Source: Podospora pseudoanserina (lineage: Eukaryota > Ascomycota > Sordariomycetes > Sordariales > Podosporaceae). From it: a DNA stretch of 64,000 bases. How positions within the stretch are numbered: position 1 is the first letter of the stretch; each line of letters starts with the position of its first letter. Positions 44,301-56,284 of this stretch are shown piece after piece. The notes below the pieces were generated by a model, which was given only the letters and a program-made list of their open reading frames with translations, ran no database searches and had not been told where the DNA came from. Both the position numbers and the translations under genes were made by a program. Location: positions 2,418,001-2,482,000 of the forward strand of contig NC_085920.1 of the NCBI RefSeq assembly GCF_035222485.1, given 5' to 3'.

Positions 44301-45544
44301 CACTAACAAGCTCCGCCTTCAGCTGGCGTCAGCCATCAGATCGCCCACCTGCTCCAATTGCGCTGATGCCATCAGAACCGATACCGTAGTTGCAAACCAT
44401 CAAGGTCACTTCAGGCCTTTGGACAATTGCAACCGAATACGGCAACTGTCGCCGTTACGTCCACGCGTCGTTTAACCTCATTGCGGGGTAGGCCCCGAGT
44501 CCAATTGCCAATGAGACGAACCTACAGACAAAGGTCCCTGAAGATCTACATGCCATGAATCGTCCCCCCGAAGCTGTTGCCTTGATTTTGTGGTTCAAAT
44601 GTCAATCTGGTAAAGAGTTTGAAAGGCCATCATGTTGACCATCCAGACCAACGGGAGCACTCCCGTCCAGCTGTACTCATGTCGAGGTGGCTACCGTTTC
44701 CGGTCAAAACATTTTCACTTTCACGGCCGCAGCTGGGCTGGAACTACTGGCTGACCGGGACAAACAAACAGTTTGAGGCGGCCGGTTTACTGGCCATTGG
44801 GTATCAAGTTGAGTGAAGAACTACAAGGCTCGGGGTGCTCTAGATGGAACTTCCTATTTCCGGGATGCAAGAAGAGCGCCACACTTCTTTTTCTAGAGAT
44901 CTGCAAATCCCATACCAAGCGAATGTGGGAGGCTCTGCGAAAGTGAGGATCGGACTTTATCAGATCTGTGTTTCGTCCCTTGAAGGGTGAGCAATGCGCA
45001 GCTCAGGATTTCCCGGGTGCTGCTCTTGGGGCCTTGGCTGCTGGGAGGCCTGGGAAAAGAGCTTCTTTGAGGGGTCCAAGGGCTGAAAGATTCCCGCAGA
45101 CGAGGACAAAACAGTGGGCCATTTCGTCACCCGCATGGAGGCGGAGACTGCGCCACCCGGCCCATTGGCACAGCCTTTTGCTAGCCTGCCATTCCTGTTG
45201 CTAGCAACCCTACCGGGTCGTAAGCAGGGCGAGTTGTCTTGCATCCGTGGGTTGACCCTTCCCTTTTATTTATCTTGCGACCACCCCTCTTCCTAACCTT
45301 CTACTACTCCGTCATTCTGCATCTACATTCTGTGTGAATTTTTCACTCATTTTTCCCCTCCACCATCTTCAATAAGGATATCAGAGGACCATCTCGCTAT
45401 CGACTATCGTTAACGAAACCTTCAGGCTAACGTCGACCTCACCCCACCTCGCCGTTGCCAAAACCCAAAACCGCCCAACCCAACCCCTCGTTATATCTGC
45501 AAACAACCCTTTCTCGAGAGGACAGCACCACAACATCAGTCAAA
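41307..45544. other. 4.2 kb region without a supported gene
   Basis: This is the largest gap in the window. The first kilobase is probably the PPZ1 promoter and leader. The longest open frame (42759-43529, plus strand, 256 codons) has no recognisable domain, no neighbouring exons with clear splice sites and an unremarkable composition. The final 250 bp, CT-rich, form the promoter of the SUR7-like gene. Confidence 0.45.
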
Positions 45545-46564
45545 ATGGCCAACTTTGGGCGCGTCGTCTGCGTCGCCCTCCCCTTTTTACTAACCCTCGC
45601 CTCCCTCATATCCCTCCTCGTTGCCGGCCTCGCGGGCGTAGCCGATAAGTCGTTGTACATGTTTCAAGTAAACACAACCAACCTCTCCATCGACCCCCTC
45701 ACAGCTGCCAACCTCATCTCCAAAGCCACCGGCGGCAAGGACGTCGAGACGGTCTTCAACGACGCCGTAAACGACGCCCTCAACACCCGCCAGGACACCC
45801 AAACCACCAACATCACCGCCGCCGATCTTTCTCTCTATGACCTCTACGACGTTGGGCTTTGGGGCTACTGCTACACGCCTCAGAATGGCTCAAGAGAGTG
45901 CACCAGGCCCGCCTTTGACTGGGCCACTAACGTCCTGAACACCACCACTGGCGACCTCAACTCCATGTTGACCCTCACTGGTCAAAACGTCACCCTCCCC
46001 AAGGAAATCACCGACGCGGTCAAGGCCTTCTCTACCGTCTCCAAATGGACCCAAGTCGTCTTTATCATCTCCTACGTCGCCCTTGGCGTGGCTCTCTTCT
46101 TTGGCCTGTTTGCCAACTGTTCCAGGGCATTTAGTTGCATCACCTGGCTGCTCGCCGCTTTCGCCGCCGTTGCCGTCTGCGCCAGTGCCGCGCTTGCAAC
46201 TGCCACCGCTGTCGTGGTCGTCGGAGCGGTAGAGGGCTCGGCTAAGATCTATGGTGTTCGCGCCGACTTTAACACGAGGTTCCTGGCCGCGGTGTGGATC
46301 GCTGCTGCGTTCGCTCTTGCGGCGGCGCTGTTCTGGGTGTTTACCATTTGCTGCTGTGCGCCCGAGAAGAGGAGTGGTCACAAGAGGAACAGGAGCAGTG
46401 ATGAGGGGGAGAAGCTTATGGGTACCGGGCCGTACCAGAGGTTGGATCAGCCGCAGGGGTATCAGGGTTACCAGCAGCAGTGGCCTGCGGCTACCGCTGG
46501 GAATGGGGGGTATGGAAGGCAGACGGGCGGTGCGTATGAGCCGTATTCTCATAGCAGGGTTTAA
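45545..46564 (+). CDS. SUR7/PalI-family tetraspan membrane protein
   Basis: Single exon, 339 residues. A first hydrophobic helix (VCVALPFLLTLASLISLLVAG) is followed by a large extracellular loop with several N-glycosylation sequons (NTT, NLS, NIT, NGS, NTT, NVT) and the family motif LWGYCY with a second Cys (SRECTR). Three further helices lie at about residues 185-205, 212-240 and 262-285. The tail is Gln/Tyr/Gly-rich. SUR7-family proteins mark eisosome-linked plasma membrane domains or take part in pH signalling. Start at 45545 is chosen over upstream in-frame codons because helix 1 then begins properly at residue 5. Confidence 0.88.
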   Translation: MANFGRVVCVALPFLLTLASLISLLVAGLAGVADKSLYMFQVNTTNLSIDPLTAANLISKATGGKDVETVFNDAVNDALNTRQDTQTTNITAADLSLYDLYDVGLWGYCYTPQNGSRECTRPAFDWATNVLNTTTGDLNSMLTLTGQNVTLPKEITDAVKAFSTVSKWTQVVFIISYVALGVALFFGLFANCSRAFSCITWLLAAFAAVAVCASAALATATAVVVVGAVEGSAKIYGVRADFNTRFLAAVWIAAAFALAAALFWVFTICCCAPEKRSGHKRNRSSDEGEKLMGTGPYQRLDQPQGYQGYQQQWPAATAGNGGYGRQTGGAYEPYSHSRV

Positions 46565-47965
46565 GGGGATTTAGGGGAGATTTTCTTTTTTGTGTCTATT
46601 GTTTACCTGATGAGCAAGCATTAATTGGGCGTTTTTCGGGATGGTTGTGCTTTGGCTCATCATCATGGGTTTATTGGGCGGGTTAAAGGAAGGGAGGGCT
46701 CGGGGGTAGAGTCGGGTGGGTTTATGATTGATATGATACCCCAGCTATTCGAAGTATTGGGTAAATTCCTTTTACACTTTTTTGTATCTTGGTTTTTGAT
46801 CATCGTGGTGATCTATGGTAGAGGAAAAATTTAGGACGGTCATTGTTTCATAACCCAACTTTGATATGTTCCTGCCTCGTGGCTTCATATTTCCAAACTT
46901 TGTGAATACATTTTGCTACGGGGTATGCTTGAGATAATCTCACTATGATCGCCTGGTGAGAATTGATTCTGCTCATCCTAGGAGTTTCCCTCCACTGTGG
47001 TACGCGCAATTCCACCGCACATTTCATTCAGCTCGCCTGGTGTTGGGCCAGGTTGGGCTTGCCCAGAAGGTTAGGTGTGTGTGGGCTTGGGCTGGAGGGT
47101 CCAGTGGGAAAGGTCCCCAGATACATGAAACACGGGGTTGGGTGCTGGGCAAGGTCTGGGCTTGCATGTGAGCCCGGGCTTCAGGTAGGAATGTGGCTCA
47201 GCAAAAGATGGGACCTTTGGTGGGTCGATGTTGCTTACGTCTGTCTTGTGGGCAGGGATGGGTTTGTGGAAGTGAGGTGATAGGTGACGATGAGGCTTGA
47301 GATTGGACTGGGGGAGGACCGGACTCTGAGTATTACGCGGCCGAAGAAGGAACACGGACGCTGTCTAACATCGTGTGCGAGGCTGTACCCATTAAGGATC
47401 TCTGCAATGGGAGGGTTCATGTAAGATTTAGCATCGCACCTGTCGTGGTTGTTCAGATGTTATATGGTATCTGGTAAAGCCTGGGTCAAGTGTGAGGCAT
47501 GTCGATGTGTAGACAAAGCAATTTACCCAGACTCAACTACGGCATGAAAATCAGTCCAATAAATAAAATAAAGCAATGTTGCCTACTCAGCTCTCTAACC
47601 CACTAATTCTCTAAGTCACTATTCCGCTACCTTGATACCTGGTCCCATGTAGATACAATACAGCCTTTACACAACCATCCTATTTGGCCCACCCATCCTT
47701 CCTATACCCCCCCCCCTTCACCACCCTGCTTTGTTGAATGCATCACCTCTCCACCCACCCCAATATCAACCGCGAATCCCTTAGTGTCAAGCAATTCCGT
47801 CAAGCTCCTTTCCCCCCGTACAGTGCTAATTATCCTCTCATCGAGCCATGATGATTCTCCAAGTAAACTTGCAACAAATGACTTTACCACGCAGCCTCAC
47901 GCCTTCATCATCAGCCTCGGCCCCCTAGTCACCCTCGGCCTCGATTCCGGGAAAGAGAAAAATTC
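46565..47965. other. Convergent 3' region
   Basis: 1.4 kb between the SUR7-like gene and the 3' end of KMT6. No gene or repeat is recognised. There is a short C-run near 47707. Confidence 0.45.
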
Positions 47966-50900
47966 CTACTCCTTCTCATCCCTGTATCTCCAGGGCTTTT
48001 GCCTCTTTCTCGACCCACGGACGCTGTCGTCGTCGTCATCATCGTCCTCGTCCCCTTCGTTGTCGTCATCGTTGTATCTCCCCCCACCTCTCCCATTCAC
48101 CACCGACTGGTCAGAGTGGGAGGAGGTAGAAGAGTCGATCGGTTGAAAGATGCTCTGTCTATACAGCCCCGTACTGTTGTTTCTGTTGGACTGAACATGT
48201 GACTCAAAATCGCGGTGGTGGTCACCGTCACCTGACGGGCTCTGAGCCTCCTCCTCGAAGTCGGAGGCCTTGCGCTTCTTACCCGCCGCTGTGGTAGAGA
48301 TGGAGTTCGAGAGCGTTGAGGGCCCGGGGCGAGAGAACCGGTTGCGGTAGGCGAGTGGGTGATCTTCGGAGTCGGTGCCATGCCTTCCGATGTTGTTGAT
48401 GGATTTCTCGCTGCTGTTGCTAGGACTAGTAGTGCTGCTGCCGGGACTCGTCTTTCCAATCTTGCTGCTGCTGGTAGTCTTAGCGGTGCCAGGTCGATGC
48501 TTTGGTTTGCGCCCTGCGCCAGGTCGTGCGCCCCCTCTCTTAGAGATTTTCTTCACGGGTTCCTGACCAGGGCCGCTAACTGCGCCATTGGCGCCAAATG
48601 CCGTGCTGGCATATGGGTGTTTGGAGATGCGCCGTCGTGAAGGAGTTTCTTCTAGGGCCCCGCTCTCGCCTTGACTATCACTAATCTCGGTGGCGTGTTG
48701 GTATTCGCCGGTTTCCTCAGGCGGCTGTGCTTGTTTTTTCTTACGACCAGCACCAGGCCTTGCTCCGCCTCGTTTACCACGTTGCTTCTTGTTAGGGGTC
48801 TCCCCATAGTCCACGCCATCTTCATCATCTTGCCGGCGGCGTAACTCGTCAAAGAACAACTCATCGTCACTGCCTCGATAGTCCAAATGCCGGCTCGACT
48901 TGGAAGTGGTTTTGCGGGGAGCAGCACGTTGAGCGCCTCCTTTGCGCTTCGGCGCGCCATTCCCGCTGCCCTTTTCCTTCCCACCGCTCTCTCGTGACTC
49001 TACGAGCTTCTTGGTCAAGTTAGGGAAGTTGTCACCGTAGTTAAAGAATAACTCCTCCCCGGCCTTGATGTCACGAAGTGCCGAGAACTTGATGCGGAAC
49101 TCATGGTTGACATACATGATTTTTGGGGTGATGTTGCAGGTGTCGTTGGCATGGTTGATGTACCGGCTGAGGTTCCCATAAATGGCCGCGTCCACCCATA
49201 TGCCCTCCTGCTCAAGAAGCGTGAAAAGATATGAAATCTTGTTTTCCTCGTCAAACACGTCACCGCGGCGATTCTCGCGGCGAACGCCCTCGTCGTGGCT
49301 AATAAGTTCGCCAGTGTACTCAATGATAAACTCGTCCTGCGCTATATCCTCCGCAGCAAAGAGACCATATCCACAGCCCTCCAGCTGGGAGGAACCTATC
49401 ACGACCGCCTTGGTGGCGCCGCGTTGCATGGGTACATTCTGACACCCCGTCGAATGAAGCTGTTCATCGTAGGCGTTCTCAGGATCAGCTCTCTCCTTCG
49501 CTCCACATCCCTTGCAAAGGACAGGGTCGCATTCCCGGTTGAGTTGAACACAGATACACGGCTTCCCTTCTTTCTGGCGTTGGATACATGTCTTGCCTAG
49601 CGAATGGCAGGCACACCCAGTAAACTTGAGGGCACATGTTTCTGCCGTACATAAGCAGAATCGCTCGCAGAGGACGGGGTGTCTCCCCTTGGATGCACAT
49701 TGGCAGCCGTTCGCAGCCGTACACGCACCCTCGTGATGGCAGGGCGTCCATATTTCCCGTAGCGAATGCTCGTGCGTGACAGTTGCATCTTCCCAACCAC
49801 TCAGTAGCTGCTTCTTTCTCCGATCATACCACGTAACTGGCTTGGGTCCCTTGACGGTCTCAAAAGCCTCGGGGACAGCAGGAAGTGCCAGGCTGAGCTC
49901 CCTGAATTTGCGATGTACATCCCAACAGGGCCGGTTCAGCACAGCAGCAACAAAACACTGCGGCATGAGGGACGAGCTGTAGCCCAGAGTCGCAAACACC
50001 TGCTCAAGGACCGTGACCTCGTTTCCAGACCATGGCTTTTCCACATAACCTGGTTTCCCGGTATCGTGAGTGCGATAGCAGGAATTCCGGCAAGGTTGGG
50101 GATTTGATTTCAAGACAAGGCTTGATTGTTTGCTTGAGTGGTCTTGAAGTTGTGCCATCCACTTAGCCCGCAGAGCAGATGCAACACCGCCGATTTCATC
50201 GAGAGACAAGCACCGCTTCTGATTATCTCCATCGATTTCACCGTGCTCACAGTCATGACTGAAACAGATCAGACAGCCCAACGCCGAGTAGCTCCCCAGA
50301 GATTCCACAACCTTTTGCGTCAGCTCTCTATTCTGATGCCTTTGGGCACTCGGCGTATTCTTGGTCTTCCTGTTGTCCAAGATAGGCTCCACGGCCTTGT
50401 CTAGCTTCAAGACATCACTGAGGGTGATGGGTCTCTGGTTCTTGGGGTCACCAAAGACTTTGTCAAAAGCTTCAGTGAAGAGCTTGGCTGCTCTAGAACC
50501 ACGGGGTGACCCAGCACCTTCGTTGTATGTGTCAAGAAGGTGGCTCCTCTGTTGCGGGGTGATGGCATCATCACTCTCTGGCTGGCTTGCCATGTAGCGG
50601 ATGAGAGTGGTTTTGGTGCAGCCGTCAATGGCCAGCCTCTCCAACCACGGCTCCAGGTAGGTTGATAAGATAGCTGCGTATTCATTCTGCGCTCTCTTGG
50701 CCAGCCTCTGGACCCGACCAAGGGCTTTGAAGCCAGACAACTTATCAAGAGTCTCCAGTTCATTGAGCCACTCGGCGTACCTCTTTTCCTCAGCCGAGTT
50801 CGGGTCAACATCACGAAGATGTGGCACAAAGTTTAGCATGGAATTTGGCGCAAGAATATTTTTGCGAATTTCAACATGATGAAACCTGTATCGTGGAACA

Positions 50901-51843
50901 CTTTGCCTGTCTGAGGCGATGCACACAACAGGGAAATCGATATGTTTCCCGTGTGCTCTTATGGCTTTCCCTTGCTCGCCACTATGTTGCTTTTCGGGGG
51001 TTAGAGAGATGCTCGGCAAAGAGGGTTATCAGAACTAACCTTGAATTTGAGAGTCATAGTCTCTATTTCATTCCCAGCCGATTCATCATGGTCAACCGTG
51101 AGAGGTTTCATATCGGCGAACGCATCCACAGAGCTAATGTGTTGAGGCTTGGGCGCATTTCTCTCGTCTTCATCAAGCAGAAAATGAACGAGATGCGCAT
51201 GATCCTCGCTGACCTCATTCACAAAGGACCTGAGGATGTCGGCAATGGAGTCTACTGTCCAATCGTCGACCTTTTGTGGCGTCATTGATTTCGGCGTCTC
51301 GTGGCCTCTGAACTCTGAGAGTTGGAGCGAAAGTGAAGTTTGCGACTGCGGGGTCGGGTGCTGGGCCGTATTTTTGAGAGTTGGCGACTGTGAATCCCGA
51401 ATCTCGTCCCGTGTTGAAAATCGCATTATTGACTTTGATGGTGTTCCATCCAGCCCTGACTTGCTCTTAGCCACTGGTGACCCATTGGGAGTCCGCCTTC
51501 TACTCGCAGGCGCGGATGTGGCTGTAGCATCAGATAAAGAGGAGGGACTAGGCCCTCTACTAGCTTTCCCATGTTGCGGAGCCGAGTTCCGCGCATGGTG
51601 ATGGGGCCGCTCAGACACATAGGGTTGTGAAGCTAGTTGTGATCGCAGCCGGTCGCCGTTGTGAGGGTGGTTCAAGGTCGTTGTCCTGACACCAGTTTCG
51701 TCGGCCACACCATCGCCACCTTCACTCCCCCCATCTTCACTAGCTGAGGTCGAATCCGCCGTCAAATCCACCACAATTCTCCCGGACGAGACCATCGCTC
51801 GTGTCCCGGCTGCTTCTCGCTTCCCTATAGTTGTACCATTCAC
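47966..51843 (-). CDS. KMT6: Histone H3-K27 methyltransferase, EZH2/KMT6 type
   Basis: Two exons, 51843-51040 and 50989-47966, phase 0, 1275 residues. The 50-nt intron has donor GTTAGT and branch CTAAC. Order of domains: disordered Ser/Pro-rich N-terminus; a SANT-like segment (EVTVLEQVFATLGYSS) about residue 605; a Cys-rich CXC region (CTAANGCQC to CDPVLCKGCG) about 690-770; and a SET domain about 795-925. The SET domain contains GYGLFAAEDI, RYINHANDTCN and LFFNYGDNF. This layout is that of the catalytic subunit of Polycomb repressive complex 2, Neurospora SET-7. The C-terminal tail of about 350 residues has two copies of RGGARPGAGRK, an AT-hook-like basic motif, and a long acidic run before the end. 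Confidence 0.96.
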
Positions 51844-53515
51844 AATGCCCCGTAATCCCGCGTTGGGGATCTCTTGGTGTTACGATGCCGAGTTGTTGAT
51901 GAGTTGCTGTTGCTCTCTTGGCGTAAAGGGAGGGCCCCGTCTGTTTGTCAGAGAATGAAAGAATCACCTGCCGCTTTCACGAAATCAAAGAACCAAAGGG
52001 AAAACGTGTCAGTTAACGGAGACCCGGCCGAGAGTCGAATCCACCGGGCGCTGTGATGCCCACCAGATGCCGAGTTTATGATGAGATGGTCACACACATC
52101 TTCCATTCTTGAGAGAAGAGACGCGCAGCAGCGCTCCTGCTGAAAGACGCGATTTCTTGGCTACCTGAGGCAGGTGCACAGACCATACATGCCATTCTAG
52201 CGACCCACCAACCCTGGAACTCCCCTTAGACGAAGCAACCATGACCATTCATGGACTCATCTACCAGTGAGCCTCACCACTTGCGTCCCTGAAGTTTATC
52301 AATACTCGCGGTGTTTGAAAAAGATATCACGGGACATTATTTAGTTTTCAAACTTGCCGGGGCATCTCAAGCTTCGGGTATCAAGCCCACAGCCGAGCAG
52401 GATAACCCCATCTACTGCCAACCTTCAGTTAAGGTGTAATATTGTCGAGAGCCTCTCGGTATTCTAAGATGTTTTAGATACATTATGTGCATGTTTGCTT
52501 GTTTTGCCATCGTTGAAATGAAGCTGAGTGTAAGGCTCTTCTAGTTCTGCTGTTCCATTCAAGACCAGCAACTGAAAAGAAAATAGATGGCATCTATATA
52601 AAGAGTCATCATAGGGCCTGGCATTGATTTGTAACCCTGAGACTCTACTCTACCTTCAGCTACCGCAGCATCATATAAACTAGCTAGCAGTCAGCTTCAG
52701 AAACACCCATGAAAGCCTCCTCCAAACATGACAATCCACATCGGGATTAGCGGCCGCCGCGCACCGATGTCAGGGGTCCGTCCCTGGGGATCCGGCAGTT
52801 TGGGCAACGAATTTATCAGAGTTACATACAAAAGTCCCACATGAATCGGTTCCGCAAGGTTCGAAAGCCATTTTGTAAACTTTCGATGAACTCCGACTCT
52901 AAATATCAAGTCGCAAAGTCAAGGCACCTACCCTACTCTATTCGTAGCGGCTTAACAAATGCCCCTCCAAGTTACCTATATTCTCCCAGTAAACCATCAG
53001 CGAACCCCGCTTCAAAGCCGAAGCTCTCAGGCTTGCCGTTTAGAAACAGCATTCAACCCGATTGAAGCCTCCAATTGAACCGCTCTCCCACCCCGCATCC
53101 ATATCTTCCGATGCGTCCTTGTGCTGTGTCCCGCAAAGCACATGCTTCACGACAAATCAGACTTCCATATAAACGAGTGTGGACTGTGCTGGTGGAGAAC
53201 ATATTGATCCGGACCTTGTTACTCAACAGGTACAGGTAGCATTTCAACAGACCAGATCGGATTGGATGATTAATCCCACCATATTATGGAGTGAGAGGAG
53301 GGGCCGCGCTAAATAGCACGACATCCCCCATCATGACATCCTGAACTTTCCGATGTACCTTTGCCTCTGTGACATAACATACCTATATACTGCTGATAGT
53401 CTCTCATCATCTCTCTACCTCATCTTACAGCTGTGTTTCTAACTACTCCCAAATCCCCTCAAGGCACCCTTCAAGGCTCTATCTTTACAATAGCTACCCC
53501 TCCCTCACCGACGTC
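51844..53515. promoter_or_regulatory. Divergent promoter region KMT6 / DUF3237
   Basis: 1.7 kb between two divergent starts. No gene, repeat or RNA is recognised. Confidence 0.45.
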
Positions 53516-54144
53516 ATGTCTGGTTTCCCCAAACTCATCCCCGCCTTCACGGCCAGAGTAAGGCCCCCTCATCCCTCGCCAGCAATAAAACACCCCCCTT
53601 ACGCCGTATCAACATTCCCCTACCACCACATATACACCACCCCTTCCCCCCCCCTCCCCTTCCCTCTCAAACCTCAACTAACCCTCTCCAGATCGCCATA
53701 GAACCCCCCACCGCCATCTCCCCCATCTCCTCCACGTCCCTTCGTCCCTCCCTCGGCTCCCTAATCTCCGAACCCTCCTACCCCCTCAAGCTCAACGCCC
53801 CCATCCTCCACGGCGCAGACTACATCACCACCCAACCCGACGGCAAGACCGTCAAGCTCGAGGTCCAGTCCGTAGCCAAGGACGCCTCCACCGGCGCCAC
53901 CATCCGCTTCAACTACACCGGCACCGTCTCCCTCCTCGGCGCCGCCGGCAAGGTCCTCAAGGACGACCCCTCCGCCGCAACCACCGACTTTGGCGAGGCC
54001 TTCATCCACCCCGTCTTCCAGACCGGTGGTGTCCCCGAGTTGGCCGAGCTGGCGAACAAGGTATATGTTGGGTCTGGGAGGTTCATCTTGGAAGAGGGCA
54101 AGCCCGTTATTGTCGAGTACAAGATTAGTGAGGTTGTTGCCTAG
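53516..54144 (+). CDS. DUF3237-family protein
   Basis: Two exons, 53516-53557 and 53692-54144, phase 0, 164 residues. Exon 1 encodes only MSGFPKLIPAFTAR. The intron is unusually C-rich and ends CTCCAG after a CTAAC branch. The body has the typical DUF3237 pattern: LKLNAPILHGADYITTQPDG, then TIRFNYTGTVSL, then GEAFIHPVFQTGG and ending VIVEYKISEVV. The family forms a beta-barrel of unknown function. Third-position C bias is very strong, suggesting high expression. Confidence 0.92.
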
Positions 54145-54618
54145 GTGCTGGTTGGATAGTATAGTGGATGATTTGAGTGCGTGTCAAAGGAATGATACAA
54201 AATAGTTACACAAAACAGATGCATGTCAAAGCAAGCCAAAGTAAAAAGGTCTTAATTGTGCGGTCTCGCTATAATCCCCCGAAATCCCAGATAACAAAAG
54301 CAAACGAGCCGCTATCCCTCTCCACAATCCCTCCACCGCCCTCTAATAAGTATTCCCAGACCTCTTGATGCGATATCTCCCAACGCCTTGGTATGCCAGT
54401 CGTAAGATGAGATCGAAAAAAGTCAAATGCCGTAAGAGCCGAGAACTCCAATGAAAAAGGCAGAAAGAAAAGGAAAGAAAAGCCAGTCCAGATATCATTT
54501 GTGAAGCGCTCCAGAGGTATCAATGCTGTATCAGTGAAAAGACCTAAGTGTCCTTAGACTTGAAGACACCGTCAACTCTAGGCTCAGAGTCGCCATAAAC
54601 TTCAGCGTCGAAGCTGTC
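54145..54618. other. Convergent 3' flank
   Basis: 474 bp of AT-richer sequence after the DUF3237 gene. No gene is seen. Confidence 0.45.
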
Positions 54619-55134
54619 TTAGTCTTGATAGTCAGAAGGCTTCTCATTGATACTGGGAGACTTCGAGTTGTTCGGTGTCGAACGCAGCAAGTTGTGTCCG
54701 GGGATAAAGGTGTTCAAAGCCACGGGGGCAGCAGGTGGCGTAATTTCAAGAATGAGATCGTCCACGTCCTCCTCCGAAATAACTCTACCCCCAGTGGGGG
54801 AGTAAAAGTCGTGAGAGCCCAAGTCGCTACCGTTGTCCACAGTCGTTGATTTGCGTATATTCGCGGTGTCAAAATCGTGGTCGTTGTTTTTAAACTTGCG
54901 GTTGATACCGCCCTTCAGCTTGCCATGAATGTCAAAATTCGGAAGCTTAGAGTTATCAAAACCACCCGCAGGCTGAGACTCACCAACTTTACCGATATTT
55001 AGGATTAGCTCGGCTGTAAGTTTGGTGACTTGATCACTCCCGGTATAGTTGTCGTCATTACCCGCCGTAACTGCCTCCTCGCAACTGCCAATTGGTGCAC
55101 AATCGTCCCCGGGCTTGTTGTCGTGCCTCTGCTT
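54619..55134 (-). other. In-frame open extension downstream of the RNA15 stop
   Basis: Directly after the TAG of RNA15 the same frame continues for 172 codons without a stop. It contains no Met, so it cannot be a simple separate ORF. The encoded sequence is hydrophilic and not low-complexity (for example LTAELILNIGKVG, EEDVDDLILEITPPAAPVAL). It may be translated by stop-codon readthrough or through an alternative splice that removes the TAG, or it may be a former C-terminus. See findings. Confidence 0.4.
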
Positions 55135-56284
55135 CTAGCGGTGACCTTGCAGGGAGAATTGAGCTCTCAAGGCCAAAATCTGCTGCTTCTCAGCTTCGGG
55201 AAGCATGTCAATCGTCTCTTGAGGTAGCTCCATGACAGCACGCATCAGGGCCTCAGGGTCCTGAGCAGGAGGGGGGGCAGCGACAGGAGGAGGCGCGGCA
55301 CCAGGGACCGGAACAACCGGGGCAGCGACGGGAGGGGCGGCATAACCACCGACTGGAGTGCTGGTCGCCGCAGGGACAGGGTAGCCGCCATAGTTGGCGG
55401 GGACAGCCGCAGGAGGCGGGGCAACGCTCGCACCGGTGTCGAGGACGGAGTTGATGGCGTCCGGTGACACCAAGCCCATGATCAACAGGGCCTGGAAAAC
55501 AGCATAACCAAGCTGGGGAGCTTGGTTCAACAGCTCGGCGCAGCGCGCAGGGTCGTTGGTCGCCAGCGTCTTCATCTGCTGGATGATGTCCAGCAGCTGC
55601 GCCGGGGGCAGGGTGCGAAGCGTTTGCGATATGGCATCGGTGCAGCTCACACCAGGAGGGAGATCTTTGCCCTGGGGCAAAGGGGGGAGCGACGAACCGC
55701 CCGCGGGGACGACCGGCGCGGCAACGTTGTTACCGTTCGACGGCGCCGAGTAACCGGCAGCAGAAGGGCCCTGGAAAGTATTAGTTTGGATGAATCTCGG
55801 ATAAAGAAATAGCGAGACTTACAGCAGCGTCACGGTCACGACCATCTTCGTCGCTGACCGTTTCATTGCTAAAGTCGACACGCAACTTCCGTCCCATAAT
55901 CTCATAATCATTCAAGTTTCGGACGGCTGAAGAAGCAGAGTCTAAAGGAATAAAAGGTCAGCAAAAGTAACTTTGAGTATGCGGCTCTGCGACATTTCCA
56001 CGCCACAGGCTGATGTCATGTCAGCATTGAAGAGACTACTTACCGTGGTCAGGGAACTCAGCGAAACCAAAGCCCTTGGGGCGACCAGTCTCTCGATCAT
56101 AGACGAGGCGAAAGTTCAGGACGCGACCAGCACCACTGAAGATTTCAGTGATTTGCTCCTCGGTGAGTCCTGCAGATAACGGTTTGTTAGCAATCGACTT
56201 TGAAAAGACGTAATATGATCTCGACGACTTGCCATATGGGATGTTGCCCACGAAGACGACACGAGAGGGCTGTCTGTTTGACAT
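55135..56284 (-). CDS. RNA15: Cleavage stimulation factor 64 kDa / Rna15 homologue
   Basis: Four exons: 56284-56233, 56169-56044, 55941-55823 and 55770-55135, 310 residues. An N-terminal RRM (RVVFVGNIPYG, then GFGFAEFPDH as RNP1) binds U-rich RNA. Next comes the hinge region (DAISQTLRTLPPAQLLDIIQQMK) that contacts CstF77/Rna14, then a Pro/Ala/Val linker. The conserved C-terminal helical domain ends LPEAEKQQILALRAQF. The protein acts in mRNA 3'-end cleavage and polyadenylation. The first intron uses a GC donor (GCAAGT) and is 63 nt, stop-free and a multiple of three, so its retention would insert 21 residues into the RRM. The gene shares a divergent promoter with PHB2. Confidence 0.95.

Noticed and set aside
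45890-46552. 220-codon minus-strand ORF opposite the SUR7-like gene
   Set aside because: Antisense shadow of a single-exon membrane protein with clear helices and sequons.
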